64,000 nt of DNA from Candidatus Poribacteria bacterium (GCA_022828145.1 JAJEJA010000120.1:1-64000), one strand, 5' to 3'; positions 34,959 to 44,809 are shown, numbered from the stretch's first letter. Numbers and translations are program-made. Notes: generated by a model not told the origin, from the sequence alone.

Positions 34959-34987
34959 TTGACAATTACGATAATTAATTGTATAAT
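34959..34987 (+). promoter_or_regulatory. consensus sigma70 promoter
   Basis: TTGACA (34959-34964), 17-bp spacer, TATAAT (34982-34987): perfect match. It should start transcription near 34994, giving a leader of about 170 nt before the gene at 35165. Confidence 0.8.
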
Positions 34988-35113
34988 TGAGTTAAACATA
35001 AGGTTCTTATCAATTGCCTTCATTAATAACGCATAGAGAAACATAAACCACTATTCACAGATTTATAGGAAAGCACGAACAGAACAGAAGAATGAACTTA
35101 CTTTAACATTAAA

Positions 35114-35147
35114 ATCACCTCAAAATATGTTACCTGTTTGAGATGAT
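35114..35147 (+). promoter_or_regulatory. leader hairpin upstream of the ribosome site
   Basis: ATCACCTCAAA (35114-35124) and TTTGAGATGAT (35137-35147) pair over 11 bases with one G-T wobble-type mismatch and a 12-nt loop. The structure lies just before the GGAGG at 35154-35158 of the next gene. It may modulate translation or be incidental. Confidence 0.35.
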
Positions 35148-35164
35148 TACTTTGGAGGATTCTC

Positions 35165-36763
35165 ATGCTGAAACGAATTTTTACTCTAACAATCACAGGA
35201 CTCCTCAGCTGCATGCTTATCGGTTCGTTAGTGCCAGATAGTGATGCTGATTACGGTAATTATGCAGACCGTCTGAGTCGCGAACATCGAATCGCAAATG
35301 ATGTTGATGAATGGATTGAACGTGGAAACGCTACGATCACGGCAAGTCCTCTCTTTGAGAATGGTATGCGACTTACCGCCTGGGCAAACAACTTTCAGGA
35401 TACAGAAAAATTTCAATTTGCCATAGCAAGCGGTGTATATCTGTTCGAAATTCCACGTTCTGCACAGACAATAGAAATCGTAGTTCGCTATAAAGGTGAA
35501 CCACACACTTTCGAAATTAACGACCAATACGAACCAATCGCAGGACGGGTATGGATACGGAATATCAAGCGAGAAATGACAAGACGGGGATACCATGACC
35601 AAAGTGCTTCTGAAACACGATATGGCGACACTTTTGTGCTACGTGCAAAAAATCGGTCCGAAACTATAAGGATACCGGTTGCCGGACGCGTACAAGATGG
35701 ATGGATGGAACTTCATGTCGTTGCCGAAGGAGGCGAACAGCTTGATGTTGAATATATTGAAGTATCAACCTATCGTCGCGCACCAAAACTACGCGTAGTA
35801 CAGCAGTATACACCTTCATATAGGTGGCGTCCTTGGAACCGATATACATATCTCTATTTCTACGACGGACCCGTATTTTATTCATCAGGATACGATTCAT
35901 ATCTATGCTGGAGTTACCCTGTCTATGACCATCGTTATCTTTCCATCCGCACATATTATGGAGGATACCTGGGCCGCTATCGCACCTATCACCCAGCCCG
36001 CTATTCTTACTACTACACACCCTATCATGGCGGTGGATATGGATACGGATATGGCAGAGGTAACGTTGTCTATTCTAAACGGACACAGTTGAATAGGTGG
36101 AGTGCACAACACGAAAATGCACGAAAACAGTATTCACGGAGTAGATTAGCCGTACCAACTCGAACCGTTGAACGGACACAAATTAACAACAATGTTCGCG
36201 TGGTTATAGAAAACCACCGCAGACAAGCACCGCCAGCTACAGAAAGACTTACTCGGTCTGCGTTAATTTCACAGAAACAACGCGCAGTTACAAGGTCATC
36301 GCTCCGTACAAATGATGCATCAAGAACATATAGTAGTCGTTCGCGTTATTCAAACCTGAACACAGACAATAACCGTAGAATTCTAAACAATACACGGTCA
36401 AGGGTGAATACAGGTAGGAGTAGTTCGTCTGCAGTTACAGAAAGGTCTTCAAGAATCTTTAGAAGATCCATTACTTCTTCTTCCAGTCGTTCAGGTTCTT
36501 CGTCATCTAATTCACGTCTACGGACCAGCAGTAGTAGTACACAACGAAGCACGCCAGCAGTAACAACTACACCGACGAAAACACGACCGACATCAACAAA
36601 TTCATCACGGGTTACATCATCCAGAAGTTCACGGACTCGTTCAGCAACGACCAGCAGAACACGTTCATCAAGCAGTTCAAGTTCAAGTAGTGATGATGAT
36701 GACGACGATGATGACAATAACAGTCGGAGTCGTTCTTCAGAACGAATTAAAAGAAGAAGATAG
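35165..36763 (+). CDS. secreted protein with Tyr/Gly-rich centre and Arg/Ser-rich tail
   Basis: 532 residues with a signal peptide (MLKRIFTLTITGLLSCMLIG). Residues about 30-205 form a beta-rich ordered domain with internal similarity (IEIVVRYKGEPHTFEIND...). Residues about 225-305 are Tyr/Gly-rich (YYGGYLGRYRTYH, GGGYGYGYGRG). Residues about 310-532 are disordered, Arg/Ser/Thr-rich with SR dipeptides, an S-run, an eight-Asp run and an SRSRSSERIKRRR end. I do not recognise a family. The tail is strongly basic and could bind nucleic acid, polysaccharide or anionic surfaces. GGAGG before the ATG and a perfect promoter suggest strong expression. Confidence 0.8.
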   Translation: MLKRIFTLTITGLLSCMLIGSLVPDSDADYGNYADRLSREHRIANDVDEWIERGNATITASPLFENGMRLTAWANNFQDTEKFQFAIASGVYLFEIPRSAQTIEIVVRYKGEPHTFEINDQYEPIAGRVWIRNIKREMTRRGYHDQSASETRYGDTFVLRAKNRSETIRIPVAGRVQDGWMELHVVAEGGEQLDVEYIEVSTYRRAPKLRVVQQYTPSYRWRPWNRYTYLYFYDGPVFYSSGYDSYLCWSYPVYDHRYLSIRTYYGGYLGRYRTYHPARYSYYYTPYHGGGYGYGYGRGNVVYSKRTQLNRWSAQHENARKQYSRSRLAVPTRTVERTQINNNVRVVIENHRRQAPPATERLTRSALISQKQRAVTRSSLRTNDASRTYSSRSRYSNLNTDNNRRILNNTRSRVNTGRSSSSAVTERSSRIFRRSITSSSSRSGSSSSNSRLRTSSSSTQRSTPAVTTTPTKTRPTSTNSSRVTSSRSSRTRSATTSRTRSSSSSSSSSDDDDDDDDNNSRSRSSERIKRRR

Positions 36764-36870
36764 ACACTCTTAGCAACTAAGTTACGTAATTTATACATTG
36801 ACGATGCCTAACGCAGATTTTGCCCTTGGCATCGTCAACATTAATCTAAAGACTCGCTAAAATTCATAAT

Positions 36871-37422
36871 ATGCGTATTTTATCATTTATTCTTCTTTTA
36901 TTATTGAGTGGACAAACCTGTATCGCTAAAGAGGCTGAAAACATTACCTCTACTCTTGAAACAGAAAAGTCTATACGACTTGTTTCGCCTGTCGGCACTA
37001 TGGTCCGTTCAGCCGTAATTCCCGGATGGGGACAAATTCATAGTCGTAACTACTTTCGTGGGGGGTTAATGTTAATTGGTATCGGCGTTTCAACCACAGG
37101 AGCACTGCTTGCACAACGTTCCTTTAACGCAGAATATAACAACTACGCACTAACAGCAAGCAATGAACCGGATAATATTACCGCTGTTCAAACAAGCTAC
37201 GACAAAGCAAATCAGCAGTATAAACTCAGGATGTTCTTTATCTATACAGGGATCGGCATCTGGGTTTACAGTATTGTTGATTCTTATGTCAGTGCCAACT
37301 TTTACAATGCTACCTCACAAGTTCAATCTATTCGTGAAGATGCACAAAACATAGAAAATTTAGGACTCCAAGTTGGAATCACGCCATCACGGCTCTATTT
37401 AGGAGTTGTGAAGCCATTTTAA
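36871..37422 (+). CDS. DUF5683-like membrane protein
   Basis: 183 residues. A signal peptide or first helix (MRILSFILLLLLSGQTCIA) precedes the motif VRSAVIPGWGQIHSRNYFRG at about 46-65, diagnostic of DUF5683-type proteins. A membrane helix follows (GGLMLIGIGVSTTGALLAQR), then a second (MFFIYTGIGIWVYSIVDSYV). The C-terminal beta-like segment is LQVGITPSRLYLGVV. The family is of unknown function, found in envelope operons. It lies 31 bases before a lipoprotein gene. Confidence 0.75.
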   Translation: MRILSFILLLLLSGQTCIAKEAENITSTLETEKSIRLVSPVGTMVRSAVIPGWGQIHSRNYFRGGLMLIGIGVSTTGALLAQRSFNAEYNNYALTASNEPDNITAVQTSYDKANQQYKLRMFFIYTGIGIWVYSIVDSYVSANFYNATSQVQSIREDAQNIENLGLQVGITPSRLYLGVVKPF

Positions 37423-37453
37423 ATTTGGCATTCTGATTTGGAGATAAAATATC

Positions 37454-38014
37454 ATGTATAAGAAATTAGCAGTGATGGGTAGTGTACTCATCTTATTAAC
37501 AAGTCTTATAGGCTGCGGTGATGTAGAAAAGGTGAATCCTGTACTACCCGAAGACCTATTAGCGATTAACAGAGTTTTACAGCAGTGGCGAGAAGGTTAT
37601 GAAACCGAAGACGTTGAAATGTATATGAATACCTACTGGTCAGACGGCTTCCGATATGTATCCGATATGGGAACTGATGGGGATAAAACCGACGACCTTA
37701 TCTTTGATGATATACGAGATGAAAGGGACTCTGCTATTCGTGTCTTCAGTAGATTTCAAGACATTGAGATAGAACTTTCTAAACCCCCAGAAGTATCCGT
37801 AAATGAAGATGGAGACGAAGCAGAAGTACGCAACCATTATAGGATACAAGGTTTTGTCGCTGATGGTGAATCACTTGAAGGCGGTTTTACAGGATGGTTC
37901 GCTGAAGGGGACAACCTGTTCATCTTTCAAAAAAGAAATGATGAATGGCGAATCACAGAATGGCATGATGAAGCATTCAACGATGAAGAAATTCGAGCTG
38001 CAAACAACCTATAA
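37454..38014 (+). CDS. NTF2/SnoaL-like lipoprotein
   Basis: 186 residues. Lipoprotein signal MYKKLAVMGSVLILLTSLIG ending in a Cys (LIGC). The remainder looks like an NTF2-like cone: an N-terminal helix (INRVLQQWREGYETEDVEMY), a YWSDGF turn, and C-terminal strands (EVRNHYRIQGF, LFIFQKRNDEWRITEWHDE). Such domains often bind small ligands or act as accessory folds; no active-site residues are obvious. Probably co-transcribed with the DUF5683-like gene. Confidence 0.72.
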   Translation: MYKKLAVMGSVLILLTSLIGCGDVEKVNPVLPEDLLAINRVLQQWREGYETEDVEMYMNTYWSDGFRYVSDMGTDGDKTDDLIFDDIRDERDSAIRVFSRFQDIEIELSKPPEVSVNEDGDEAEVRNHYRIQGFVADGESLEGGFTGWFAEGDNLFIFQKRNDEWRITEWHDEAFNDEEIRAANNL

Positions 38015-38085
38015 CGGACAAGTCACTTAAAAGTAAATGAAGGGAGCAGGATTTTCACCCAAAAGACAGGGAGAAATCTACATAC

Positions 38086-39471
38086 ATGCCTCAAAAAGAG
38101 GAAGTTTTACGAGACTACCTGCATTTCATAAAAAAGTACACTTTCGTAATCTGCATGTGTACTATATTGGTTTTAGGAACAGCACTCATTATCTCCCTTC
38201 GCATACCTAAAACCTATTCCGCATCCACGTTGTTGTGGCTCATCCAATCTAACACAAGCTCTCCTATCTCCTCCAACAACTTATTTCAAACAGTTCTTTC
38301 AGGTGGTGTTGATAGGAGCGAAATGGCAACAATCAGCAAAAGATTCTCTACAGAATCTATGCTGAATGCCGCCATTGAAAACATGGATGATAATCAACTC
38401 GGAGCCGTACAGCACCTGCCAAGTATCGGCATTCTAAAACGCAAATTGAAAGCACAAATCGACCCAGAGGCTAACTATATTAAACTCTCAATTGAACTGA
38501 CCGAAGATGAAGGAGGAGAACGCAATGCAGCTCTGTTAGTAAATCAATTAGCACGAGACATGCAAACATTACGGAGCGAAAACGAAAAAACCAGATTAGC
38601 AAAACATCAGAAATTTCTTGAAAATAAACGAGACGAAATTGATAAAAAAATACGAGAACTTATAGACGAAACCCTTGATTTTGTTCGCAAAAACGGCAGT
38701 CCAGAAACATGGTATCCACAGCTGGCAAGTCTGTTAGAACAGTATCGAAATTTACAAGAACGACTCGGAATTTCAGAACTGGCACTCCACACCGCACGCG
38801 GTCGTCTTGACCATTTCAAAACCCGGCAGGATACACTTCCACAACAAACCAGAATATCAGAAACGCAAAACAAAAATCCTATCTGGTTATATCAGCAAGA
38901 GAAATTAATTGACCTGGAATCACAAAGAATAGGCGATTCTAAGAAAGCAGGAAAAAGCACACATGAACTGAGCGGACTTGACGCACAAATTAAGGATATC
39001 CGAGAGCAAGCTGAAAACACATCACAATTGACAACGACCAGCACTTATGGCACTTCTGCTCACTATACCTACTTGGAAAATCAATTGATTGAGTTACCAC
39101 CAACGATTGAAGGACACAAAAACGAAACTGAACACCTTAAGAAAGAACTACAAAAAACCCAAAACCAATTACAAGAATTGCTAACTAAAATCCCAGAAAA
39201 TCAGCATACATTTACGCAGTTACGCACCAATATAGAACTTGCAGGCACACTCAAAGAAGAAATTGAAAAGCGATACCTGGAATCTGAAATATTGAGTGCC
39301 GAGTCAAATGTTACACCTGCTCAGAAAGGTGGAATTGAAATCGTAGACATTGCTGTTCCAAGAAAAATAGCAGTCAGTCCACAGTTCAAACTAATATTCG
39401 TGCTTGCTGGCGTTATCGGGTTATGTATAGGTGTTACGCTGGCTCTGGCAATAGAGTTCTTTCAAAACTAA
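38086..39471 (+). CDS. Wzz/GNVR-type polysaccharide chain-length protein
   Basis: 461 residues. First TM at about 18-38 (TFVICMCTILVLGTALIISL), followed by the Wzz motif PKTYSASTLLWL. A long periplasmic coiled coil lies at about 150-400, and a second TM at about 435-458 (FVLAGVIGLCIGVTLALAIE) follows the PQFK motif. This is the polysaccharide co-polymerase topology. There is no fused tyrosine kinase, and no polymerase or flippase gene is present nearby, so it may serve a locus elsewhere. Confidence 0.8.
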   Translation: MPQKEEVLRDYLHFIKKYTFVICMCTILVLGTALIISLRIPKTYSASTLLWLIQSNTSSPISSNNLFQTVLSGGVDRSEMATISKRFSTESMLNAAIENMDDNQLGAVQHLPSIGILKRKLKAQIDPEANYIKLSIELTEDEGGERNAALLVNQLARDMQTLRSENEKTRLAKHQKFLENKRDEIDKKIRELIDETLDFVRKNGSPETWYPQLASLLEQYRNLQERLGISELALHTARGRLDHFKTRQDTLPQQTRISETQNKNPIWLYQQEKLIDLESQRIGDSKKAGKSTHELSGLDAQIKDIREQAENTSQLTTTSTYGTSAHYTYLENQLIELPPTIEGHKNETEHLKKELQKTQNQLQELLTKIPENQHTFTQLRTNIELAGTLKEEIEKRYLESEILSAESNVTPAQKGGIEIVDIAVPRKIAVSPQFKLIFVLAGVIGLCIGVTLALAIEFFQN

Positions 39472-39508
39472 CAATTCATACCGCAAAAAACCCATCCCAA
39501 ACGCGGTA

Positions 39509-39552
39509 GGTGCGATCTCCTAATCAATACAGAATACCAAACGCGTATTCTG
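39509..39552 (+). repeat. TCCT-loop plus CAAACGC-loop hairpin element
   Basis: GTGCGATCTCCTAATCA is a broken TCCT hairpin, followed by CAGAATAC (39530-39537), loop CAAACGC, GTATTCTG (39545-39552). This is the opposite-strand counterpart of the copy at 15015-15053. The rest of 39472-39993 is AT-rich; a TTGACA lies near 39666 but no well-spaced -10 accompanies it. Confidence 0.7.
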
Positions 39553-39993
39553 CCGAATTTACCCAGCAAAAAACCGACAAAACATTTTATTGTTGCAAAA
39601 TAATCACAATTTTGATATGATTCTCTCTAAATAACTTTTTACGACTTAATCTATTTATCAAAAACTTGACAAAAAACGTCATCTATGATAACTTGTCAGT
39701 TAACAATCATTTTGTGGAAGGTTTTCACAAACGCCTTTCTATTAAATAGAATCTGATTTGCTTTACCCAATCCATGAATTATCAATCTTGTGGGTAGAAG
39801 TATGTTCTTAAGGCACAAAGAAGGTTTTGTTACATAAAATATAACGATAATACATGCTTTATGTTACATATTTCAAAAGATTCAATTCAAAATTAAGGTT
39901 TTCGGAGATAATGCATCCCGATTAAACACTTCGTTGTGTAAGTCTAAAATGTTATTATCCGATATATAATTTCCTAAGGAGGAATACTAACTA

Positions 39994-42900
39994 ATGAACA
40001 AGTTAAAACGCATAACCAATGTTTTGCTTGTAACGTCTTGCGTCCTATGTGGATTTGTGCTATACGGTTGCGGTGCACAAAGTTTGGGACCGCAAGAACC
40101 CCTCTTACCTACTATTGAGGGGGATTCAAAATTCTCTGATAGATTCCAATTAGAAGAAGAACCACAGTTTTTCTATGATCTATTTGGTAAAGAACTACTT
40201 GAAGGTAGTGAAGTCTATAACTATCGCGAACGGAAGGCATTCAATCAGAATGGGGAACTCGTGGTCGGCTGGACAGGGCAGCTTGATAGTGAACGATTCT
40301 CGGCACAGTTAGACCGCACTATCTTGACTGAAGATGCGTACCGAGGTAGATATAATGAGTTTGCTATCGGTGACCATATGCGCCTCAAACCTTCAACCCT
40401 ATTTCCAAATAGATATATTCTCTACAAAACCGAATTTGATGGTTTCCGTTGGGATATATCATTTGCACAAGAACGTCACCTCTTTACGTTGATTAACTCC
40501 CGTATCTCTAATCCAGTTCAAATAACAGAAGGTGCAGCAAGTTTGGCACCGACGCTTGGACGTAGAAACGGGTTAAATGAAGACGCAGGTGTACGTCATA
40601 TCGAAAATGCACGCCTCGTCGGTTTTAGGGGACAAGGGCTCTTAGGTGATATTTTCCGCGTCGGGTTCACTTATATTAACCTACATAAAGAACACCCCGA
40701 ACGTGTTGAAAACCCATTGATGGGAACTGTTGCCAATACTCCCCCAGAAAGTATTACGGTCGTCTACAGAGATGATTCACCAGAAGACAACCATGCTTAT
40801 GAAGATTTTATCAACGCTGAAGATCGTAACCAATTAGGTGAGACTGATATCCAAGGTATAGTTGAAGAAAAATTTCAGGGCGGCGTTGGTGCAGCTTTCA
40901 AGAATATGACAGTCACGGTTACTCTCCAAAAACTTGAACCGGCATCCGAAGTCGAATTAGAAGAGGGTGAATCACCACCAGAACGCGCACTTCTACCTGA
41001 AAGAACATACCAATTTTCAGTTGGAGTTGACGAAATTCAACCTGTAAACGCTGAAGTAGATAATGTGCGTGACTCTGATGATGGACAATGGAAAATTGTT
41101 GATGGATTCAACAAGATGAAATATGACCTTGTCTTTGCTGAACACTTTGATCCAGTTGATGGAGAACCGATTGATCCGCGCTGGGTAAAATCTGTTGTAT
41201 TTGAAATGGTCGTCGCCGGCGATTACAATATCGCTGTTATCGGATTTAGCGAAGCAAACATGGCTGAATCTGATCCCGAAATTCAGGAATGGATCAAAAC
41301 CGAAGACGGACACATTCAGATGCCTTATCGCGACATTATTGAAGCTCCCGGCAACTACGGACAATCAGAGCATTATACAAGTAATAGAGCAAGTCTTAGG
41401 AATAATCCTAACGCCTGGGAAGATGAAGGTAGACCGCGTAAAATACGGTATCAATACGGCGCAGCACGCGCAGCCGTTCTATATGGACTTGATCTGGAAG
41501 GAACCGTTGGAAATGTATTCGTCAGAGCGCACTACTCTATCAACGGAAAATACAAACAGTATCCTACTATTCCTCAAGATAAGGTCGGGTTTAGCCGCGT
41601 CACTACCGATATCGTAACCGAAGACGGTGAAGAGCCAACCGGTATCTCAATCAACGAAGATGGAATAGCTGTAGATTCTAACGGTATCCTCACCTATTCA
41701 GAAACCGAAGGAGAACGATTTGAAGCTCTACTCGGTGGAGATGGTACGGATGAAAACGGCGACGGTGAACTTGGCAGGGAAACTGCTTGGTTTGTACAAC
41801 TCAAATCAAGATTCGGTAAACTCTACCTTGAAGGTGTATTATACCACATTGATCCAGGCTACACCACTACCTATCTGAACTTCGGTTCTAACAGTGACCG
41901 AGACCAACCCTATGAACTCCCCAGAACAACGCTCTCACTTGCAGAACGTGATCCCTGGGATGTGACGAATTATGCTCTGGTGGAAGATGATGATGATGAT
42001 GATGATTGGCCGGATGATGACGACTTTGACGGTGTTTTACCGCGTGCTGATGACAGAGATCAGAACGGTATATTGGACTACCAAGAAGATTTCCTCATCT
42101 TTGAAGCCGACCCCCCCATCTTTACTGACCTGATTGACCTAAATAACAACGGGACAATCGATTCACTTGAGGATGATTTTGAACCGCAATATGAATACGG
42201 AATTGACCGTCAAGGTTACCATATCTCGGCGGAATACGATTTACTTGATAACCTCTCTCTCCAGCTCGGATGGTTGAACGAGAGTGAAATCTCAAGTCGT
42301 AGACAAAACGATTCCAAATATCTACACGTTACATACCAACGAGACATTCCTGATTTTGGAACAATACTATTCCAGAACAGACTCGTCTTCGCGCAAGATG
42401 ATATACCTGATTATACCATCACGTTACGGGTTGGAGAATTAGAAGAAATCCAAATTACGGATGAACTGGATTACTACAACGCACGCGTAAATACAACGAC
42501 ACTCCAATTCCTCTATACAGCAATTCCGAACCTTACATTGGAAACAAAACTTCTCCTTATTATACAGAATCAGTTTGAAAAGGATGAAGCAAGTGCTGTG
42601 TTCTTAGATATTGCGGAAGATGGTGAGATGTATCTAACGGATGAACGCGTTGATTTATTAGTGCCAGATCAACAAGTCCGGACAAGTGGTCAAAGACGGG
42701 AATATCCTTTCTATCCCGATCACGGAATAAACGCTCTTGACCCAGCAGATACCGGTTTGATCTATGATGTTGATAACTGGAAAGCGAGACGGTATCCGGA
42801 CCGAAACATACGGAGCCAACAGACAATCTTCAAAGCGAAATATGAAATCGCTCTCGGTGATATAGGCTTCGTTGAAAGACTCATCGGTGAAGACCTGACG

Positions 42901-43413
42901 GTGACACCTATGGTCAAATATATCTGGGACCGTGGCCTTGACGGCAGGGAAAGAGCTGACGAAATACCACTCCCAAGACGACCAGATGTTGAGGAAGACC
43001 CAGGATTCTGGGCACCACCAGAAGGGATACACCCACGCTTCAACGCACCCAGTAGTGATCAAGCAATTGAATACTTACGATTCAACCGTAGAAGTCGTGA
43101 AGATGTACTCGGTGTTCGCCTCGATTATCAATTTACACAAAGAATGAACATACTTGGCGGATATCAATATAGGAAGTTCACAAACCGAGACAATGACTAC
43201 AAAGCATATCTGTCATATTTCCCAGAAGATGAACCCGTCCCAATTCTATATCGACCAAACCTGCGGACACGAATCTTTGAAATTCAAGCAATCAACAGAG
43301 GTGAATGGCTCGGTTTCAATATCGTCATTCTGGCAGGTTATCGCCGGACAACGATATTACTACAGAACACAACGAGTAATACAACATTCGTCCGAGCAAT
43401 GATGGGTTTCTAA
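39994..43413 (+). CDS. large outer-membrane barrel-like lipoprotein with Ca-binding-like loops
   Basis: 1139 residues with no family that I recognise. Lipoprotein-like signal (LYGC, Cys28). Long stretches of alternating beta-strand character run to the C-terminal aromatic residue (TFVRAMMGF, ending in Phe), the usual barrel insertion signal. In the middle (about 585-725) lie three EF-hand-like or dockerin-like loops, DENGDGELG, DRDQNGILDYQED and DLNNNGTIDSLED, plus an acidic run. The adjacent ExbB/ExbD genes suggest an energised outer-membrane process, but no TonB box, plug domain or SusC/D motif is evident. AGGAGG precedes the ATG. Confidence 0.7.
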   Translation: MNKLKRITNVLLVTSCVLCGFVLYGCGAQSLGPQEPLLPTIEGDSKFSDRFQLEEEPQFFYDLFGKELLEGSEVYNYRERKAFNQNGELVVGWTGQLDSERFSAQLDRTILTEDAYRGRYNEFAIGDHMRLKPSTLFPNRYILYKTEFDGFRWDISFAQERHLFTLINSRISNPVQITEGAASLAPTLGRRNGLNEDAGVRHIENARLVGFRGQGLLGDIFRVGFTYINLHKEHPERVENPLMGTVANTPPESITVVYRDDSPEDNHAYEDFINAEDRNQLGETDIQGIVEEKFQGGVGAAFKNMTVTVTLQKLEPASEVELEEGESPPERALLPERTYQFSVGVDEIQPVNAEVDNVRDSDDGQWKIVDGFNKMKYDLVFAEHFDPVDGEPIDPRWVKSVVFEMVVAGDYNIAVIGFSEANMAESDPEIQEWIKTEDGHIQMPYRDIIEAPGNYGQSEHYTSNRASLRNNPNAWEDEGRPRKIRYQYGAARAAVLYGLDLEGTVGNVFVRAHYSINGKYKQYPTIPQDKVGFSRVTTDIVTEDGEEPTGISINEDGIAVDSNGILTYSETEGERFEALLGGDGTDENGDGELGRETAWFVQLKSRFGKLYLEGVLYHIDPGYTTTYLNFGSNSDRDQPYELPRTTLSLAERDPWDVTNYALVEDDDDDDDWPDDDDFDGVLPRADDRDQNGILDYQEDFLIFEADPPIFTDLIDLNNNGTIDSLEDDFEPQYEYGIDRQGYHISAEYDLLDNLSLQLGWLNESEISSRRQNDSKYLHVTYQRDIPDFGTILFQNRLVFAQDDIPDYTITLRVGELEEIQITDELDYYNARVNTTTLQFLYTAIPNLTLETKLLLIIQNQFEKDEASAVFLDIAEDGEMYLTDERVDLLVPDQQVRTSGQRREYPFYPDHGINALDPADTGLIYDVDNWKARRYPDRNIRSQQTIFKAKYEIALGDIGFVERLIGEDLTVTPMVKYIWDRGLDGRERADEIPLPRRPDVEEDPGFWAPPEGIHPRFNAPSSDQAIEYLRFNRRSREDVLGVRLDYQFTQRMNILGGYQYRKFTNRDNDYKAYLSYFPEDEPVPILYRPNLRTRIFEIQAINRGEWLGFNIVILAGYRRTTILLQNTTSNTTFVRAMMGF

Positions 43414-43423
43414 ATACAATTAT

Positions 43424-43454
43424 GTGCCGTATGCCAATATTTCGTATACGGCAC
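43424..43454 (+). terminator. hairpin after the barrel gene
   Basis: GTGCCGTAT (43424-43432) pairs with ATACGGCAC (43446-43454) over a 13-nt loop, 10 bases after the stop codon. There is no strong T run, so termination may be partial. No gene is seen in 43455-43735. Confidence 0.45.
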
Positions 43455-43735
43455 TTCTGTCACAGGTTGGCTACAAGTTTATGAACATAAGCGTAACTTC
43501 TATAACACTCAAGTGTTTAATAAATAGAGATACGTTAGTTTATCATATATCTGCTTTCTTAAAGCAGGATACAACTAAGTGTGAAATTCAGACATTGATA
43601 TTCATAGTATAGTTCCTAAACTGATTCGCACATTTTATACCTTCATTCTGATAAGTACCTGTTTATACTTACAGAATTCAGAAATGAAAAATTACTGCCG
43701 AAATCGGCAAGTTCCCTAAAGGAGAATTAGAAATA

Positions 43736-44809
43736 ATGACTCGTTTTAGTTTAATTATGATGTTAATTGCATGCATGTTTATGTCTGTTGGCATCGTTAT
43801 GGCACAAGAAGAAGATGCAGCGGATGAAACACCGATGGGTGATGACTCAGCAGTTGAAGGTGATGATTCCACCGCCGTTGACGAAACCCTAGGCGGTGAC
43901 GCAACGATTAAAGGGGAAGTAATTGATACCACTACTGATCAGAACCCAATTCCAGAAGTAACTGTTACTATCGTCGGCAGTGACGGTCAAGAGTATACTG
44001 CAACAACTGATAAAGACGGTAAGTATGAACAAACTGGACTCCAAGCTGGTCGTTACACGATTAGTTATGCTAAAGATGGATACGGTGATCGCGTCGGAAA
44101 AACAAAATTGGTCGCCGCAGGTGGTGAGATTTTTGACCGGATCAAAATGAGAGAAAGAGACAATATCTACACTTTCTTCAGGAAATTCGGTTTCGTTTTC
44201 TATCCGTTAGCTATCTGCTCAATTGTAGCTTTGACCTTCATTATTGAAAGACTTTTCACGTTCCTCCGAAGCCGCTCAAGAATTGGAACTGAGCAGTTCA
44301 TCGCAAGTATCGCTGATTCATTGCGCAAAGAGAACATTATGGAAGCTGTCTCAACTTGTGAAGAGGCAGGAGGCCCTCTGGCAAATGTTCTAAAGGCTGG
44401 ATTGCTTAGATACAGTCAAGCACAGATCGAAGAACGGGATATCACAAAAGAGGAAATACAGGAATCTATTGAAGAAGCAAGCCTACTCGAAATTCCTGAA
44501 TTAGAAAGAAACCTACCCGTACTCGGTACAGTCGCAGTCGTATCACCGTTGTTCGGTCTACTCGGAACTGTTACAGGGATGATTACTGCGTTTACGACGA
44601 TCGCTCTTGAAGGTACTGGGGACCCGCAACAACTCGCTGAAGGTATCTCACAGGCACTGCTAACAACCGCTGGCGGTTTAACAATTGCTATTCCGTGTCT
44701 CATCTTCTTCCAACTCTTTGATAGTTGGGTTAATAGACACATGGTTGAAATTTCTCAGGTCTCCACAGAAATCGTTAACCAGTTGATTGTAGGTGAAGCA
44801 GACGCTTAA
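43736..44809 (+). CDS. exbB: ExbB/TolQ/MotA proton channel with extra N-terminal regulatory-like domain
   Basis: 357 residues. Unusual N-terminus: a cleavable signal (FMSVGIVMA, then QEE), an acidic linker, then a CarboxypepD_reg-like beta-sandwich at about 55-135 (ATIKGEVIDTTTDQNPIPEV, GKYEQTGLQAGRYTISY). The ExbB core follows: TM1 at about 155-175 (FYPLAICSIVALTFIIERLF), a cytoplasmic helical region, TM2 GTVAVVSPLFGLLGTVTGMI, and TM3 LLTTAGGLTIAIPCLIFFQL. It forms the stator with the two ExbD proteins downstream, using proton flow to drive a periplasmic partner. AAAGGAG before the ATG. Confidence 0.88.
   Translation: MTRFSLIMMLIACMFMSVGIVMAQEEDAADETPMGDDSAVEGDDSTAVDETLGGDATIKGEVIDTTTDQNPIPEVTVTIVGSDGQEYTATTDKDGKYEQTGLQAGRYTISYAKDGYGDRVGKTKLVAAGGEIFDRIKMRERDNIYTFFRKFGFVFYPLAICSIVALTFIIERLFTFLRSRSRIGTEQFIASIADSLRKENIMEAVSTCEEAGGPLANVLKAGLLRYSQAQIEERDITKEEIQESIEEASLLEIPELERNLPVLGTVAVVSPLFGLLGTVTGMITAFTTIALEGTGDPQQLAEGISQALLTTAGGLTIAIPCLIFFQLFDSWVNRHMVEISQVSTEIVNQLIVGEADA

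Noticed and set aside
36346-36798. 150-codon minus-strand open frame rich in Leu and Glu
   Set aside because: It is the antisense of the Ser/Arg-rich tail, a codon-composition artefact without its own ribosome site.
39660-39700. TTGACA near 39666 as promoter of the barrel gene
   Set aside because: No -10 box at acceptable spacing (the TATGAT-like sequence is only 12 bp away).
43424-43612. 62-codon plus-strand frame after the barrel gene
   Set aside because: It starts in a hairpin, has no ribosome site and an implausible composition.
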